DNA from: a bacterium | Lineage (GTDB): Bacteria > SZUA-79 > Acidulodesulfobacterales > Acidulodesulfobacteraceae | Length of the DNA stretch: 34,016 bases | Direction: 5' to 3' | Assembly (NCBI GenBank): GCA_021798015.1 | Contig: JAJZYP010000011.1 | Location: forward strand, 1 to 34,016 | Shown here: one piece after another, positions 16,331 through 23,556 of the stretch | Position numbering within the stretch: position 1 is the stretch's first letter | Layout of the letters: each line of letters begins with the position of its first letter | The notes under the pieces: generated by a model | Database searches by the model: none | Seen by the model: the letters and a program-made list of their open reading frames with translations, nothing else | What the model was told of the DNA's origin: nothing | Program-made: the position numbers and the translations under genes

Positions 16331-17176
16331 TTATGAGCAAAATTCTTTAGCTTCATCGTTAATTATCAAATCTCCGCAACCCTGCAAACCAAATAGAAAT
16401 CCTATGTACTCAGTAAGCCCAATTATCGGAGCAAAAACATCAAGGTCTGATAATTCAATACCGTCCTTAATATTTTTTTCACACATAGAGCATATTGCGA
16501 CTATATAATCAGAATTGGTTTCATCTGCTTTTTGGTTAATTAATTTGAAAAATGCGCCGATATTGTTGACATTTTCAATTCTTTTTGAATGCACCGGGGT
16601 GGTGTTTTGCAATTTTTCTCCTCCGCAACACTCCCCATATAAATTGACATCGGCGCCAAGTGAATTTAAGATTTCTTTTAAAATATTAATTTTTTGGTTA
16701 TCGTAATAACAGCCCGTGTAAAGGAGTATCGAATGACCCTTTAAACTCCTTGTAATGTTATTTAAAAGATTTTTATTTACATCGGAATCGGTAATAATAT
16801 CGATAAGGTGGAAAGCGCCCGTGGAACCGTTCGTGATTTTTTTTAGATTTGCATTAAAAGGCTTGAGGCTGTATTCTGCTTGATTTTCAAACATAGAATT
16901 TGAGTTTACTATTTTAAGGGCATCGTTTATCTGTTTAACACAAACCTGACATCCGGAATATAAAAAGTAATCGCCTTTTTGCTGTGAAATACCCAAGTTT
17001 CTAAGCGGCATTACCACTTTATTAAAAAAACTCGGTTTATAATAGGATGGAGGCGCCCCGCAACAGTTCCACTCTGAAACCAACTCTACTTCTATGTCTA
17101 ATAGTTTAAATATAGCTTCTAAATTTATGTTGTGAGATTCTATACACCCAGGAAAATAGACAACCTTTTTATTCAA
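16331..17176 (-). CDS. CCG-domain protein, HdrB-like (heterodisulfide reductase subunit B type)
   Basis: HdrB-type proteins carry CCG domains that bind non-cubane 4Fe-4S clusters and reduce disulfides or pass electrons. The 281-aa protein has two CCG motifs: Cys11, Cys38-Cys39, Cys76 and Cys79 in the first (FPGC, NCCGAPP, GCQVC), and TGC, ECCGGEK and CSMC in the second. The start is TTG at 17176, the first codon that keeps the VVYFPGC strand; GAGGG lies about 10 bases upstream. It is the first gene of the operon, 34 bases before the molybdoenzyme gene. No HdrA or HdrC gene is present, so it is probably an electron-transfer subunit of the molybdoenzyme complex (inferred). Confidence 0.85.
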   Translation of the reverse strand: MNKKVVYFPGCIESHNINLEAIFKLLDIEVELVSEWNCCGAPPSYYKPSFFNKVVMPLRNLGISQQKGDYFLYSGCQVCVKQINDALKIVNSNSMFENQAEYSLKPFNANLKKITNGSTGAFHLIDIITDSDVNKNLLNNITRSLKGHSILLYTGCYYDNQKINILKEILNSLGADVNLYGECCGGEKLQNTTPVHSKRIENVNNIGAFFKLINQKADETNSDYIVAICSMCEKNIKDGIELSDLDVFAPIIGLTEYIGFLFGLQGCGDLIINDEAKEFCS

Positions 17177-17246
17177 CGGTATTAAACCCTCATTTTATTT
17201 TTTAGGACAAAAAACTACATAAAATTAAGTTTGCTAATATTTTAAA

Positions 17247-17302
17247 AATAAGCGTTATTTTGAAGCACTTATTATTTTAATATAAATGCAATTTGAAATC
17301 AA
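17247..17302 (-). promoter_or_regulatory. Promoter of the molybdoenzyme operon with dyad at the start site
   Basis: Minus strand: TTGATT (17297-17302), a 17-base spacer, TAAAAT (17274-17279). An inverted repeat, AATAAG and CTTATT with 15 bases between, spans 17247-17273, covering the expected start of transcription, and could bind a regulator. The remaining bases between 17177 and 17381 show no gene. Confidence 0.5.
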
Positions 17303-17381
17303 GAACTTTTTTATGAATTTAAAATAAAAATTTAGTTTTATGCACCTTATAAAATTTAATCGGGGATTTAAACTGTTAAAC

Positions 17382-17433
17382 TGGTGCCGAGAGGCGGAAT
17401 CGAACCGCCGACACGAGGATTTTCAGTCCTCTG
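17382..17433. repeat. attL: displaced 3' end of tRNA-Phe
   Basis: Identical over 52 bases to 29785-29836. It holds the anticodon stem-loop, T arm, acceptor 3' strand and CCA of tRNA-Phe but no 5' half, so it is not a functional tRNA; it marks the left end of the element. Confidence 0.95.
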
Positions 17434-17487
17434 TCTTAATTTATAACTAACTGATATTATTAAATAATTAAACGATATTTAAAATAT

Positions 17488-17508
17488 GGTAGTAATATAG
17501 TAGTAAAC
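17488..17508. repeat. Paired GTAGTAA sites at left end (candidate integrase arm sites)
   Basis: Two copies of the GTAGTAA motif, 17489-17495 and 17500-17506, lie 55 bases inside the left end. The same motif, again in a close pair, lies in the integrase leader at the right end. Tyrosine integrases commonly bind such arm repeats beside the core att site. Confidence 0.5.
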
Positions 17509-18359
17509 TAAATATTCTTATATAATACGCAGCACCCTTCTTTAAATAACATTTCCAACGGTATTCCTATCCTCTTTTCAACCTCGGCACTAGAGCAATC
17601 GAAAGAATTTTCCAACAACACTTGAACTATATGATTAGCATCCCTTTTAGAAAAGAATTTAACTAATCTAACCGCATTGACGACATTGGCGTTCATTTTG
17701 CTTTCAGTAATTATTCTTTTCAGAGCTTCTTCATTGGCTTTTTGCTTGTGAGGCTTTGCCTCCGGCCGCTTGAATGTTTTAGTCATCGTCCTGAAATCCC
17801 GTCCGTTTACGCCCGATAACGAATTATTAAAAAGCTTGGCTATATTGTAATATGATACGCCGTTTTTAAGCAAAAATTCAATATCTTTTCTTGGGTCAAT
17901 GTAAATCTTTTTTAGGAATTGACCATACATAAAATATATATAGTTAGACGATAATTTAAGTTTTTCATCTTTACAAATATCGTCAAGATAATCCTTAACC
18001 GCAAAAAAATCCGACTCCTTTGAGAAATCATAAAAATATTTTTGGGACAAGAGAGTATGTATTAAGCTGTTATCGGTGATTTTATACTTTTTAAACAACT
18101 CATCCCATTTTTTATAATCTATTTTTCTTGCTTTAATAATTTTGGCAAATTCCCTCACCCTTTCATCGGATAAATCCATGCAGGAAATAAATTTTTTGTA
18201 AAGGCTTGGCTCTTTTCTCAAACTCTTTTCCTTCTTCTCTTTTTTCCTTAATTCAAGAACTTTTAAATCCTTGTATCCTAAACCAAGATAATCGGCAATA
18301 TATCCAACTTTTAATCCGGCTGCATAAAGTTTGTCGGCAATATACTCGTATTTTATCAT
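17508..18359 (-). CDS. Unknown helical protein with N-terminal HTH-like segment, divergent from alpA
   Basis: No family recognised. The ATG at 18359 is chosen over the longer frame (18389) because GGAG lies 7 bases upstream of it. The 283-aa protein begins with YIADKLYAAGLKVGYIADYL, which fits a helix-turn-helix, then a charged coil (KKEKKEKSLRKE) and many amphipathic helices; the C-terminal half repeats ideas of short helix-turn-helix units (NGVSYYNIAKLFNNS). It is transcribed away from the AlpA gene with a 67-base shared intergenic region, the usual position for an island's master regulator. A repressor or replication-control role is inferred from this layout only. Confidence 0.65.
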   Translation of the reverse strand: MIKYEYIADKLYAAGLKVGYIADYLGLGYKDLKVLELRKKEKKEKSLRKEPSLYKKFISCMDLSDERVREFAKIIKARKIDYKKWDELFKKYKITDNSLIHTLLSQKYFYDFSKESDFFAVKDYLDDICKDEKLKLSSNYIYFMYGQFLKKIYIDPRKDIEFLLKNGVSYYNIAKLFNNSLSGVNGRDFRTMTKTFKRPEAKPHKQKANEEALKRIITESKMNANVVNAVRLVKFFSKRDANHIVQVLLENSFDCSSAEVEKRIGIPLEMLFKEGCCVLYKNI

Positions 18360-18426
18360 TTTTGAACTCCAAAATTGGTAAAAATACAACCTATCATAAC
18401 CTCTTAAAACATTTTATCATAAATTT

Positions 18427-18618
18427 ATGAACAATAATGAAGAAAAACTATACGGCATGAATGATGCGGCAGAATATTTAGGAATCTGCTACCGAACTAT
18501 GCAAAATATCGTTTATGCCAGAGAGATAGGATTCATAAGAATAAGAAAATATTACAAGTTTCGTGAATCCGATCTTAAAAAATATTTAGAAAAGAATTAT
18601 GTAAAACCAGTCAAATGA
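18427..18618 (+). CDS. AlpA/excisionase-type HTH protein
   Basis: A 63-aa DNA-binding protein with the MerR/AlpA-type winged helix: LYGMNDAAEYLGICYRTMQN at the N terminus (helix-turn-helix), then IGFIRIRKYYKFRESDLKKYL (wing and following helix). Proteins of this type control excision or the main promoter of integrative elements. The ATG at 18427 has only a weak upstream Shine-Dalgarno. It lies just ahead of the primase gene and divergent from the putative regulator, as in Gram-negative phage-inducible islands. Confidence 0.85.
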   Translation: MNNNEEKLYGMNDAAEYLGICYRTMQNIVYAREIGFIRIRKYYKFRESDLKKYLEKNYVKPVK

Positions 18619-18652
18619 TTTTTATGCATAATTCTTTTCATTAGAGGCATAA

Positions 18653-19555
18653 ATGAAAATAGATGGGTTAAGAAAAGTAGGACTTAATGAAATCATGATT
18701 AGCTTTGGTTATGAAAGAGATGGAAAGCAAAGCGATTTGCGCCGTAGCATTTATCATACGGATATGGGGAAAATTAGCATTATGGATCCCAAGTTTTATA
18801 ATTTTTCTTCAGGAAACGGCGGGGGCGGTGCAATCGATTTAGCAATGCATCTAAAAAACTGCTCTTTCATTGAAGCTTGCAAATTTTTAAATAATAACTA
18901 CACGGAAAAAACTACAACTACTCGGAAAAAAACAATATCAAACAATATATACCATATACCTAATATGCTTATGCCCGAAAGGAATGACTCTAAAATCAAT
19001 ATCGTATTTGATTATCTTGTTAACAATAGAAAAATACCTTCTAATTTTGTCAATTCATTGATATTGCACAATGCAATATATGCGAACAAGTACGGCTCGG
19101 TGGTTTTCAGACATTGTTCCTTTGTGCCGGAATTAGATGGCGAATATAGAGTGAATGGCGCGACTATAAGGGGAACTTATAATAAATTCAAGCAAACTAT
19201 TGGAAATAAAGACGAGGGTTTATTTTGGTTCGGGAAAAATGTCAAAGATGCAAAAAAGGTTATTTTGGCTGAATCCCCGATTGATATTATTTCATATTTC
19301 TGTTTAAAAAGCGGCTCATCTGATAATTGCTACATAAGCCTTTCAGGGGTTTCTTTTCCGAGCAGGCTAAAAGAACTTTTACGGTTAAAAAATATTATAC
19401 TGGCGCTGGATAATCCCGATTTTGAAAAGAACATGACCGCAAAAACGACTAATTTAAAATTAGAAAAAGAAATAAAAGAAATAAGTAAATTTGTTAAAAG
19501 AGAACTTCCATGCAATAAGGATTGGAATGATGACTTAATTTATAAAATGGGATGA
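18653..19555 (+). CDS. Toprim primase-like protein (DUF3991/Toprim type)
   Basis: Likely replication primase of the element. The N-terminal part has YHTDMGKISI-type strands followed by FYNFSSGNGGGGAIDLAMHL (about residues 55-72), the region that carries the zinc finger in DnaG; here the zinc cysteines are missing. The C-terminal part holds a Toprim domain: VILAESPIDIISY with the acidic residue Glu207, and IILALDNPD with Asp253 and Asp256. GAGG precedes the ATG. The next gene starts 4 bases after its stop and encodes a helicase-like protein, completing a minimal primase-helicase module. Confidence 0.8.
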   Translation: MKIDGLRKVGLNEIMISFGYERDGKQSDLRRSIYHTDMGKISIMDPKFYNFSSGNGGGGAIDLAMHLKNCSFIEACKFLNNNYTEKTTTTRKKTISNNIYHIPNMLMPERNDSKINIVFDYLVNNRKIPSNFVNSLILHNAIYANKYGSVVFRHCSFVPELDGEYRVNGATIRGTYNKFKQTIGNKDEGLFWFGKNVKDAKKVILAESPIDIISYFCLKSGSSDNCYISLSGVSFPSRLKELLRLKNIILALDNPDFEKNMTAKTTNLKLEKEIKEISKFVKRELPCNKDWNDDLIYKMG

Positions 19556-19558
19556 AAA

Positions 19559-20935
19559 ATGCTTGAAAAACTTGTAGGAGAGAAACTTAAAAATGATTTA
19601 ACGGCAAAAAGTGCTGACCGATTGCTGACCGATTTGTCAGCGCCGCAACAGCAAGCGGGAGTTGGAGTTCATAGAAATATTCCCGCCGCTGACATAGGGG
19701 GTGCAAATAGGGCAAAAAGACATCAATCCCGCAATATCATTGAATTGTTGTCTAAAAAACCCTTGTCAAAAGACGCAAAAAGCACCGTAAAAGCGTATAA
19801 TTTAATCAAAAATCAGCTAAATTGGCGCGGAAACTTGGCAATTCCCCCTGTATCTTTTTTAGAAACCGTAACTGCTGTTTTCAAAAACGAAACCGATATT
19901 GCGTTAGAGTTGCCATTCTTTGCTGGATTAAATTTTATTGCCGCTCACCTGTTATATTTAAACGTTAGTATTAACTTTTCCGACCAAATTATTAAGCCGG
20001 ATATTTGGACTATAATTTTATCCGAATCCGGTAGCGCAAAGACTTTTGCAAATAACGTCTTCGAGAAAGCTATTGATATAAAAAATCTCTTCGATACAGG
20101 AATACAATCGTCGGCTAAGTTTATCGAAGAATTGCAGAAAAATAATAATGGCTTTTGGATACGCGACGAGTTTGCCCAGCTTTTGAAGGCAATGAAAACG
20201 CAGTCATACTTAGAAGAATTAAAAGACTACCTGCTTAAAATCTATGACAATAAAACAATTATGCGCAAAACCTTAAATCGTGAAATTATCGTTGAAAATC
20301 CAGCTTTAGTCTTGTTTGCCCTAAACGTATATTCCACTTATCTTCAAAATATTTCTTTCGAGGATATATTAGACGGTTTCGCCCAAAGATTAAACTACGT
20401 TATTGCGAAACAAGACCCTGAACGCCCCGAACTATCCGTCGCATTATATCCTTTCAAGCTGTTAAGAGAAACGGTAAAGAAGTCATGGAAGAAGATAAAG
20501 TTTCCTCGAAAGGACAAAACATATATCTTAGGTAAGGAAGCTGTTAAAGCATTTGAGGAATCATTTTACTCCTATGCCGCAACCGAAGCAGGAAAACTTC
20601 CTGCGTCCTTTCTGCGCAGGACACTGTTTAAGTCTATAAAATATTCACTTATTTATCATATTATTTTAAAAAAAGCTAATAAAAAAGAAATCGACGCAGA
20701 AGATATAACTTGGGCGATGAGAATTATATTACTGCATATTTCGGATGTTAAGGAAGTGTTGGAAAATTATGGCTTTTCTGATTTGGAAAAAACAATTCAG
20801 AAAGTCGAAAACTTAAAGAAAAAGTTAGCGGCTCAGGGGAAACCAATAAAAACAAGGGATATTATATCTAATGTTAAAGAGATTAGATCGGTTCCAGAAG
20901 CTAAAGCAATTCTTGAAATTATTTATCAAACGTGA
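19559..20935 (+). CDS. DUF3987-like replicative helicase/ATPase
   Basis: A 458-aa protein with a RecA-like core. The Walker A-like loop is ESGSAKT (residues 156-162, in ILSESGSAKTFAN), and the Walker B-like acidic pair is in WIRDEFAQLL (Asp203, Glu204). FAQRLNYVIAK supplies a candidate arginine finger or sensor. The N-terminal 90 residues are low in motif and contain a Gln/Ala-rich stretch (SAPQQQAGVGVHR). The first gene overlap is close (3-base gap) to the primase, so the two are almost certainly expressed together to start replication of the excised element. Confidence 0.8.
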   Translation: MLEKLVGEKLKNDLTAKSADRLLTDLSAPQQQAGVGVHRNIPAADIGGANRAKRHQSRNIIELLSKKPLSKDAKSTVKAYNLIKNQLNWRGNLAIPPVSFLETVTAVFKNETDIALELPFFAGLNFIAAHLLYLNVSINFSDQIIKPDIWTIILSESGSAKTFANNVFEKAIDIKNLFDTGIQSSAKFIEELQKNNNGFWIRDEFAQLLKAMKTQSYLEELKDYLLKIYDNKTIMRKTLNREIIVENPALVLFALNVYSTYLQNISFEDILDGFAQRLNYVIAKQDPERPELSVALYPFKLLRETVKKSWKKIKFPRKDKTYILGKEAVKAFEESFYSYAATEAGKLPASFLRRTLFKSIKYSLIYHIILKKANKKEIDAEDITWAMRIILLHISDVKEVLENYGFSDLEKTIQKVENLKKKLAAQGKPIKTRDIISNVKEIRSVPEAKAILEIIYQT

Positions 20936-20979
20936 GGTCGATGCGAATTATCATTAATATTTAAAGGAAGGAAGTTAAA

Positions 20980-21393
20980 ATGGAAATGAAAGAAAAAAAT
21001 AATATTACGGTTTACGTTGCAGATTTTGACGAGCGATATTTTTATTTAGTTTCTTCAGACCCTATGGAAGAATATTATCGGCATGACGGTTATAATTTCA
21101 TTTTACCTAAAACTAAGGCTTGCCTTAAGGAATTTCCATGTCAGTTTAAGGAAATAAACGCATACATCGAAAAAATTGCCGGGAGGAGAGTTTACCTATC
21201 CCAAGTGCATTGGTTATATATGAAAAATCTGATAAAAGACGAGCTCGGCCTTGATGTTAAAATCAAAAAACGTTATCCGGGTATTCTTACGGTAGCGGAA
21301 CTTATAACGCTGAACCAAAAAATAGATAAAGCTGCGTTAAAAAAACTCTCTAAAAACTGCTCGGAAAAGATTTACATAAAATCCGCCAAGTAA
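20980..21393 (+). CDS. Unknown protein of the replication module (137 aa)
   Basis: No family recognised. A strong Shine-Dalgarno (AAAGGAAGGAAG) lies ahead of the ATG. The first half is strand-rich with aromatic residues (ITVYVADFDERYFYLVSS), and the second half is helical and basic (YLSQVHWLYMKNLIKDELGLDVKI, then LKKLSKNCSEK). No cysteine pair motif, signal or membrane segment. It is the last gene of the plus-strand replication cluster before the structured noncoding region. Confidence 0.65.
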   Translation: MEMKEKNNITVYVADFDERYFYLVSSDPMEEYYRHDGYNFILPKTKACLKEFPCQFKEINAYIEKIAGRRVYLSQVHWLYMKNLIKDELGLDVKIKKRYPGILTVAELITLNQKIDKAALKKLSKNCSEKIYIKSAK

Positions 21394-21479
21394 AAGCTAT
21401 TTTTATTTTTTGCTCCGTTCAATAGAAACAAAAGATATAAAAAATCGACTTGTCTAACGCTGATAATTTTCAATACTAC

Positions 21480-21508
21480 TTTCGAAATCTCTAAAAAATT
21501 CATATAAA
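21480..21508 (+). promoter_or_regulatory. Possible promoter of the structured RNA
   Basis: TTTCGA (21480-21485), a 17-base spacer and TATAAA (21503-21508). The -35 is poor, so this is tentative; its predicted start lies just before the first hairpin at 21529. Confidence 0.35.
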
Positions 21509-21514
21509 ACAGGC

Positions 21515-21838
21515 GATATATAAATGTGCTATCAGATTGATAGAAGTCGATGGTGATTCTGCGATAGAAAGGTTTTTAAATACCCAACCGCTTTCGCTTC
21601 CTTTGGCGTCAAAGGAAGTAGGGTTCGGGACAACGTCCCGACATAATATCTTTAAACCATCGTTTTTCGCCGGAGTGCACCGCAAGCCGCAAGTTGTTTA
21701 AGCCCGCTTGCCTAGTTTGAGCAATGAAGCGGGTTAAAAAGCACGGAGCAAGAAAAACGATAACAACTGCCGCCTCCTTCAGTTTGAGCGGTAGCGATAA
21801 TTTTTACGATAGTAAAAATGACAAACTGAGGGAGGGGG
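21515..21838 (+). ncRNA. Candidate structured noncoding RNA with pseudoknot
   Basis: No credible gene fills this stretch, yet it is full of long stems: 21529-21534/21538-21543; 21597-21605/21610-21618 (9 bp, 4-base loop); 21625-21631/21635-21641 (7 bp); 21701-21709/21727-21735 (one G-U); and 21773-21786/21822-21835 (14 bp, one U-G) enclosing 21800-21807/21812-21819 (8 bp). A 10-bp helix 21659-21668/21752-21761 and a 7-bp helix 21692-21698/21762-21768 interlock as an H-type pseudoknot with adjoining 3' strands. The wobble pairs are G-U only if the plus strand is the RNA, which sets the orientation. I know no RNA family to assign; edges are approximate. Confidence 0.6.
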
Positions 21839-21891
21839 GATGAAAGGCACAAAATACATAATTTTATAAAAGTGATTACTATTTTTTCAAT

Positions 21892-21919
21892 TTGATTTTT
21901 TTTAAAAATATGATATTAT
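21892..21919 (+). promoter_or_regulatory. Sigma-70-type promoter of the second recombinase leader
   Basis: TTGATT (21892-21897), a 16-base spacer, TATTAT (21914-21919). Expected start near 21926. This leaves an untranslated leader of about 630 bases before the recombinase ATG at 22558. Confidence 0.55.
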
Positions 21920-21925
21920 AAAAAC

Positions 21926-22557
21926 ATTGGTCAATTCATCTGCGATTCTGCGCTTTAATTGGCGGCGCTTTAAAAGGAATCACATATCTTCGTAAAAAGA
22001 TTAAAACTTACCTATTTTAGAAAGAAAATCAAAAACTTTCCAATCTGAAGCAAACGGATTATTAAATTTGCAAATATTTGCTCTATCGGCTTGTAAAATC
22101 CTGTCGTTCTACGGTGATTTTTAAGTTTATCTTATGATAAGCAATGAAAATACCTATTGAACCTAAGATTTTATAAAGGAAAATTTATTCCTGCCCGGAA
22201 AAAGAAACATTATATTCCGGGTTGCCTAAAAGTAAATACCTTTCTAAAGGAAGCCGAAATCTTCCATAGTTATCCTGATTAACTCTAAAAAACCAGACAA
22301 AGACTTGCCGGGTCTATAACACGGAAATTAACTTTATAAAACATATAAGGATTATTGGCTTTATCCCTTTTGTTTAATCATCTGAGAGCTGGGATTGTCT
22401 ACCCTGTAAAAAGCCATTTAAAAAAGACATTATCTACCTTAAAGCAGGGACTATAAAGTTCCAAGGACATATACATAATGTAATAAAGCAAATTAAAAAT
22501 GCCGCTGCCGGGATCTTGTCTAAAAATTAACAAATTATTTTGAAGGAGGAAATACAA
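21926..22557 (+). ncRNA. Long structured leader or large noncoding RNA upstream of recombinase gene
   Basis: About 630 bases without a credible reading frame. Complementary segments include 21998-22002/22042-22046 enclosing 22020-22024/22036-22040; 22056-22060/22097-22101 enclosing the palindrome GCAAATATTTGC (22070-22081); 22127-22131/22136-22140; 22194-22200/22215-22221 (CCCGGAA stem); 22249-22253/22261-22265; 22357-22362/22410-22415; and a three-tier stem 22427-22433/22475-22481, 22437-22440/22463-22466, 22447-22451/22458-22462 with a G-U pair on the plus strand. No T-run terminator separates it from the recombinase, so it may be its 5' leader or an independent RNA. Confidence 0.45.
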
Positions 22558-23436
22558 ATGACAAAGATAGAATATAAGATAAATCAGGAACTAAAGCAAA
22601 TAGAACATTTCCATAAAATGGATTCTCCCCTATCCGTTGTAAGTAACAAAAGCGACCACGATATAAGGCAGGATATGAGGCGTATAGCAAAAGACGCTCG
22701 AAACTTCGGAATCGGCGTTACCGCAAATCAAAAAGGCGATATTGGAAAATGGAGCAACGGGAATATTTCTAAAATGGTGGAATACTATAAAGCCTATGGG
22801 CTAAAGGACGCAACAATCATTAATTACGTCTCTTCCTTGAGGTCCTTTTTGCATGAAACCGGGAAAACGAATATTAGCATTTCCAACGGCGAACTTGGAC
22901 TTAAAAGGGAAATGGAATACAAGGACAAAAGCCTAAACGCAAAGGGAGTGGATATACACAAAAAACTCGCATATTTCAAAGAAAAAGATGCCAACGTTTA
23001 TGCCCAGCTAAAAATATCTTCCATAGCCGGATTAAGGAAGGAAGAAAGCGTCCACGCCGCACTTGCGCTGGCCAAAGGATACGATATCCTTAAGGATGAT
23101 AAGCTAATCCTTAAGGGGTCATGGTGTAAAAACGGCAGGCCGAGGGAGATAAAACTTTCACCAGAAAAGGTTAAAGAATTTGACGAGCTTAAGAAGTACG
23201 CAATGAACGGCGATTATAATAAAAGCAGAAATCTAAAACAGGAAATGAACCACTTGGGAAATTCTATTAAGAACGCCGGATTTAACATGCACGCAGTCAG
23301 ACATGGGGTAGCGCAGGAAAGATATGCCGAACTCATAAATAAAGGTTTTGACGAAAAAGGGGCTAAAACGGCGGTTTCGCAAGAACTTGGGCATAACAGG
23401 GATTATGTTACGAAGGTTTATCTCGGCGGAAAATAA
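22558..23436 (+). CDS. Tyrosine recombinase (integrase-domain protein), second in element
   Basis: A 292-aa DNA breaking-rejoining enzyme. The catalytic set is visible: Arg in IAGLRKEES, HAVRH (HXXRH) near residue 242, LGHNRDYVTKVYL with the likely nucleophile Tyr close to the C terminus. The N-terminal 120 residues are a core-binding domain (DIRQDMRRIAKDARNFG, then ATIINYVSSLRSFLHE). The ATG at 22558 is preferred to a TTG at 22540, because GAAGGAGG (22543-22549) lies in the gap between them. It is unlike the integrase at the right end, so it probably does a different job, such as dimer resolution or control of a second site. Confidence 0.85.
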   Translation: MTKIEYKINQELKQIEHFHKMDSPLSVVSNKSDHDIRQDMRRIAKDARNFGIGVTANQKGDIGKWSNGNISKMVEYYKAYGLKDATIINYVSSLRSFLHETGKTNISISNGELGLKREMEYKDKSLNAKGVDIHKKLAYFKEKDANVYAQLKISSIAGLRKEESVHAALALAKGYDILKDDKLILKGSWCKNGRPREIKLSPEKVKEFDELKKYAMNGDYNKSRNLKQEMNHLGNSIKNAGFNMHAVRHGVAQERYAELINKGFDEKGAKTAVSQELGHNRDYVTKVYLGGK

Positions 23437-23512
23437 CAATAATAAGGTAATTATTTTTTCCATTACCAAAAATTTATAATTTTATATTCAAAAAAAATGG
23501 TAAAATGAGGTT

Positions 23513-23518
23513 TATAAT
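23513..23518 (+). promoter_or_regulatory. Consensus -10 box ahead of the restriction gene
   Basis: TATAAT at 23513-23518, 38 bases before the restriction endonuclease start, with no good -35 box 16-18 bases upstream. The 120 bases from 23437 to 23556 otherwise hold a weak GGTAAT/ATTACC hairpin after the recombinase gene. Confidence 0.35.
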
Positions 23519-23556
23519 TTTAAATCTTTATTAAATTAATTTATTAGTGAGCGGAA

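Noticed and set aside
17382-17433. Second tRNA-Phe gene
   Set aside because: Only the 3' 52 bases are present; the 5' half is lacking, so it is an att remnant.
21500-21685. 61-codon open frame on the minus strand in the noncoding region
   Set aside because: It overlaps the hairpins at 21597-21641, has no Shine-Dalgarno and its codons follow from the stem sequences; the G-U pattern favours a plus-strand RNA.
21515-21838. IscB/TnpB omega-RNA or group II intron
   Set aside because: No RuvC/HNH or reverse transcriptase gene adjoins it, and I see no domain V-type motif.
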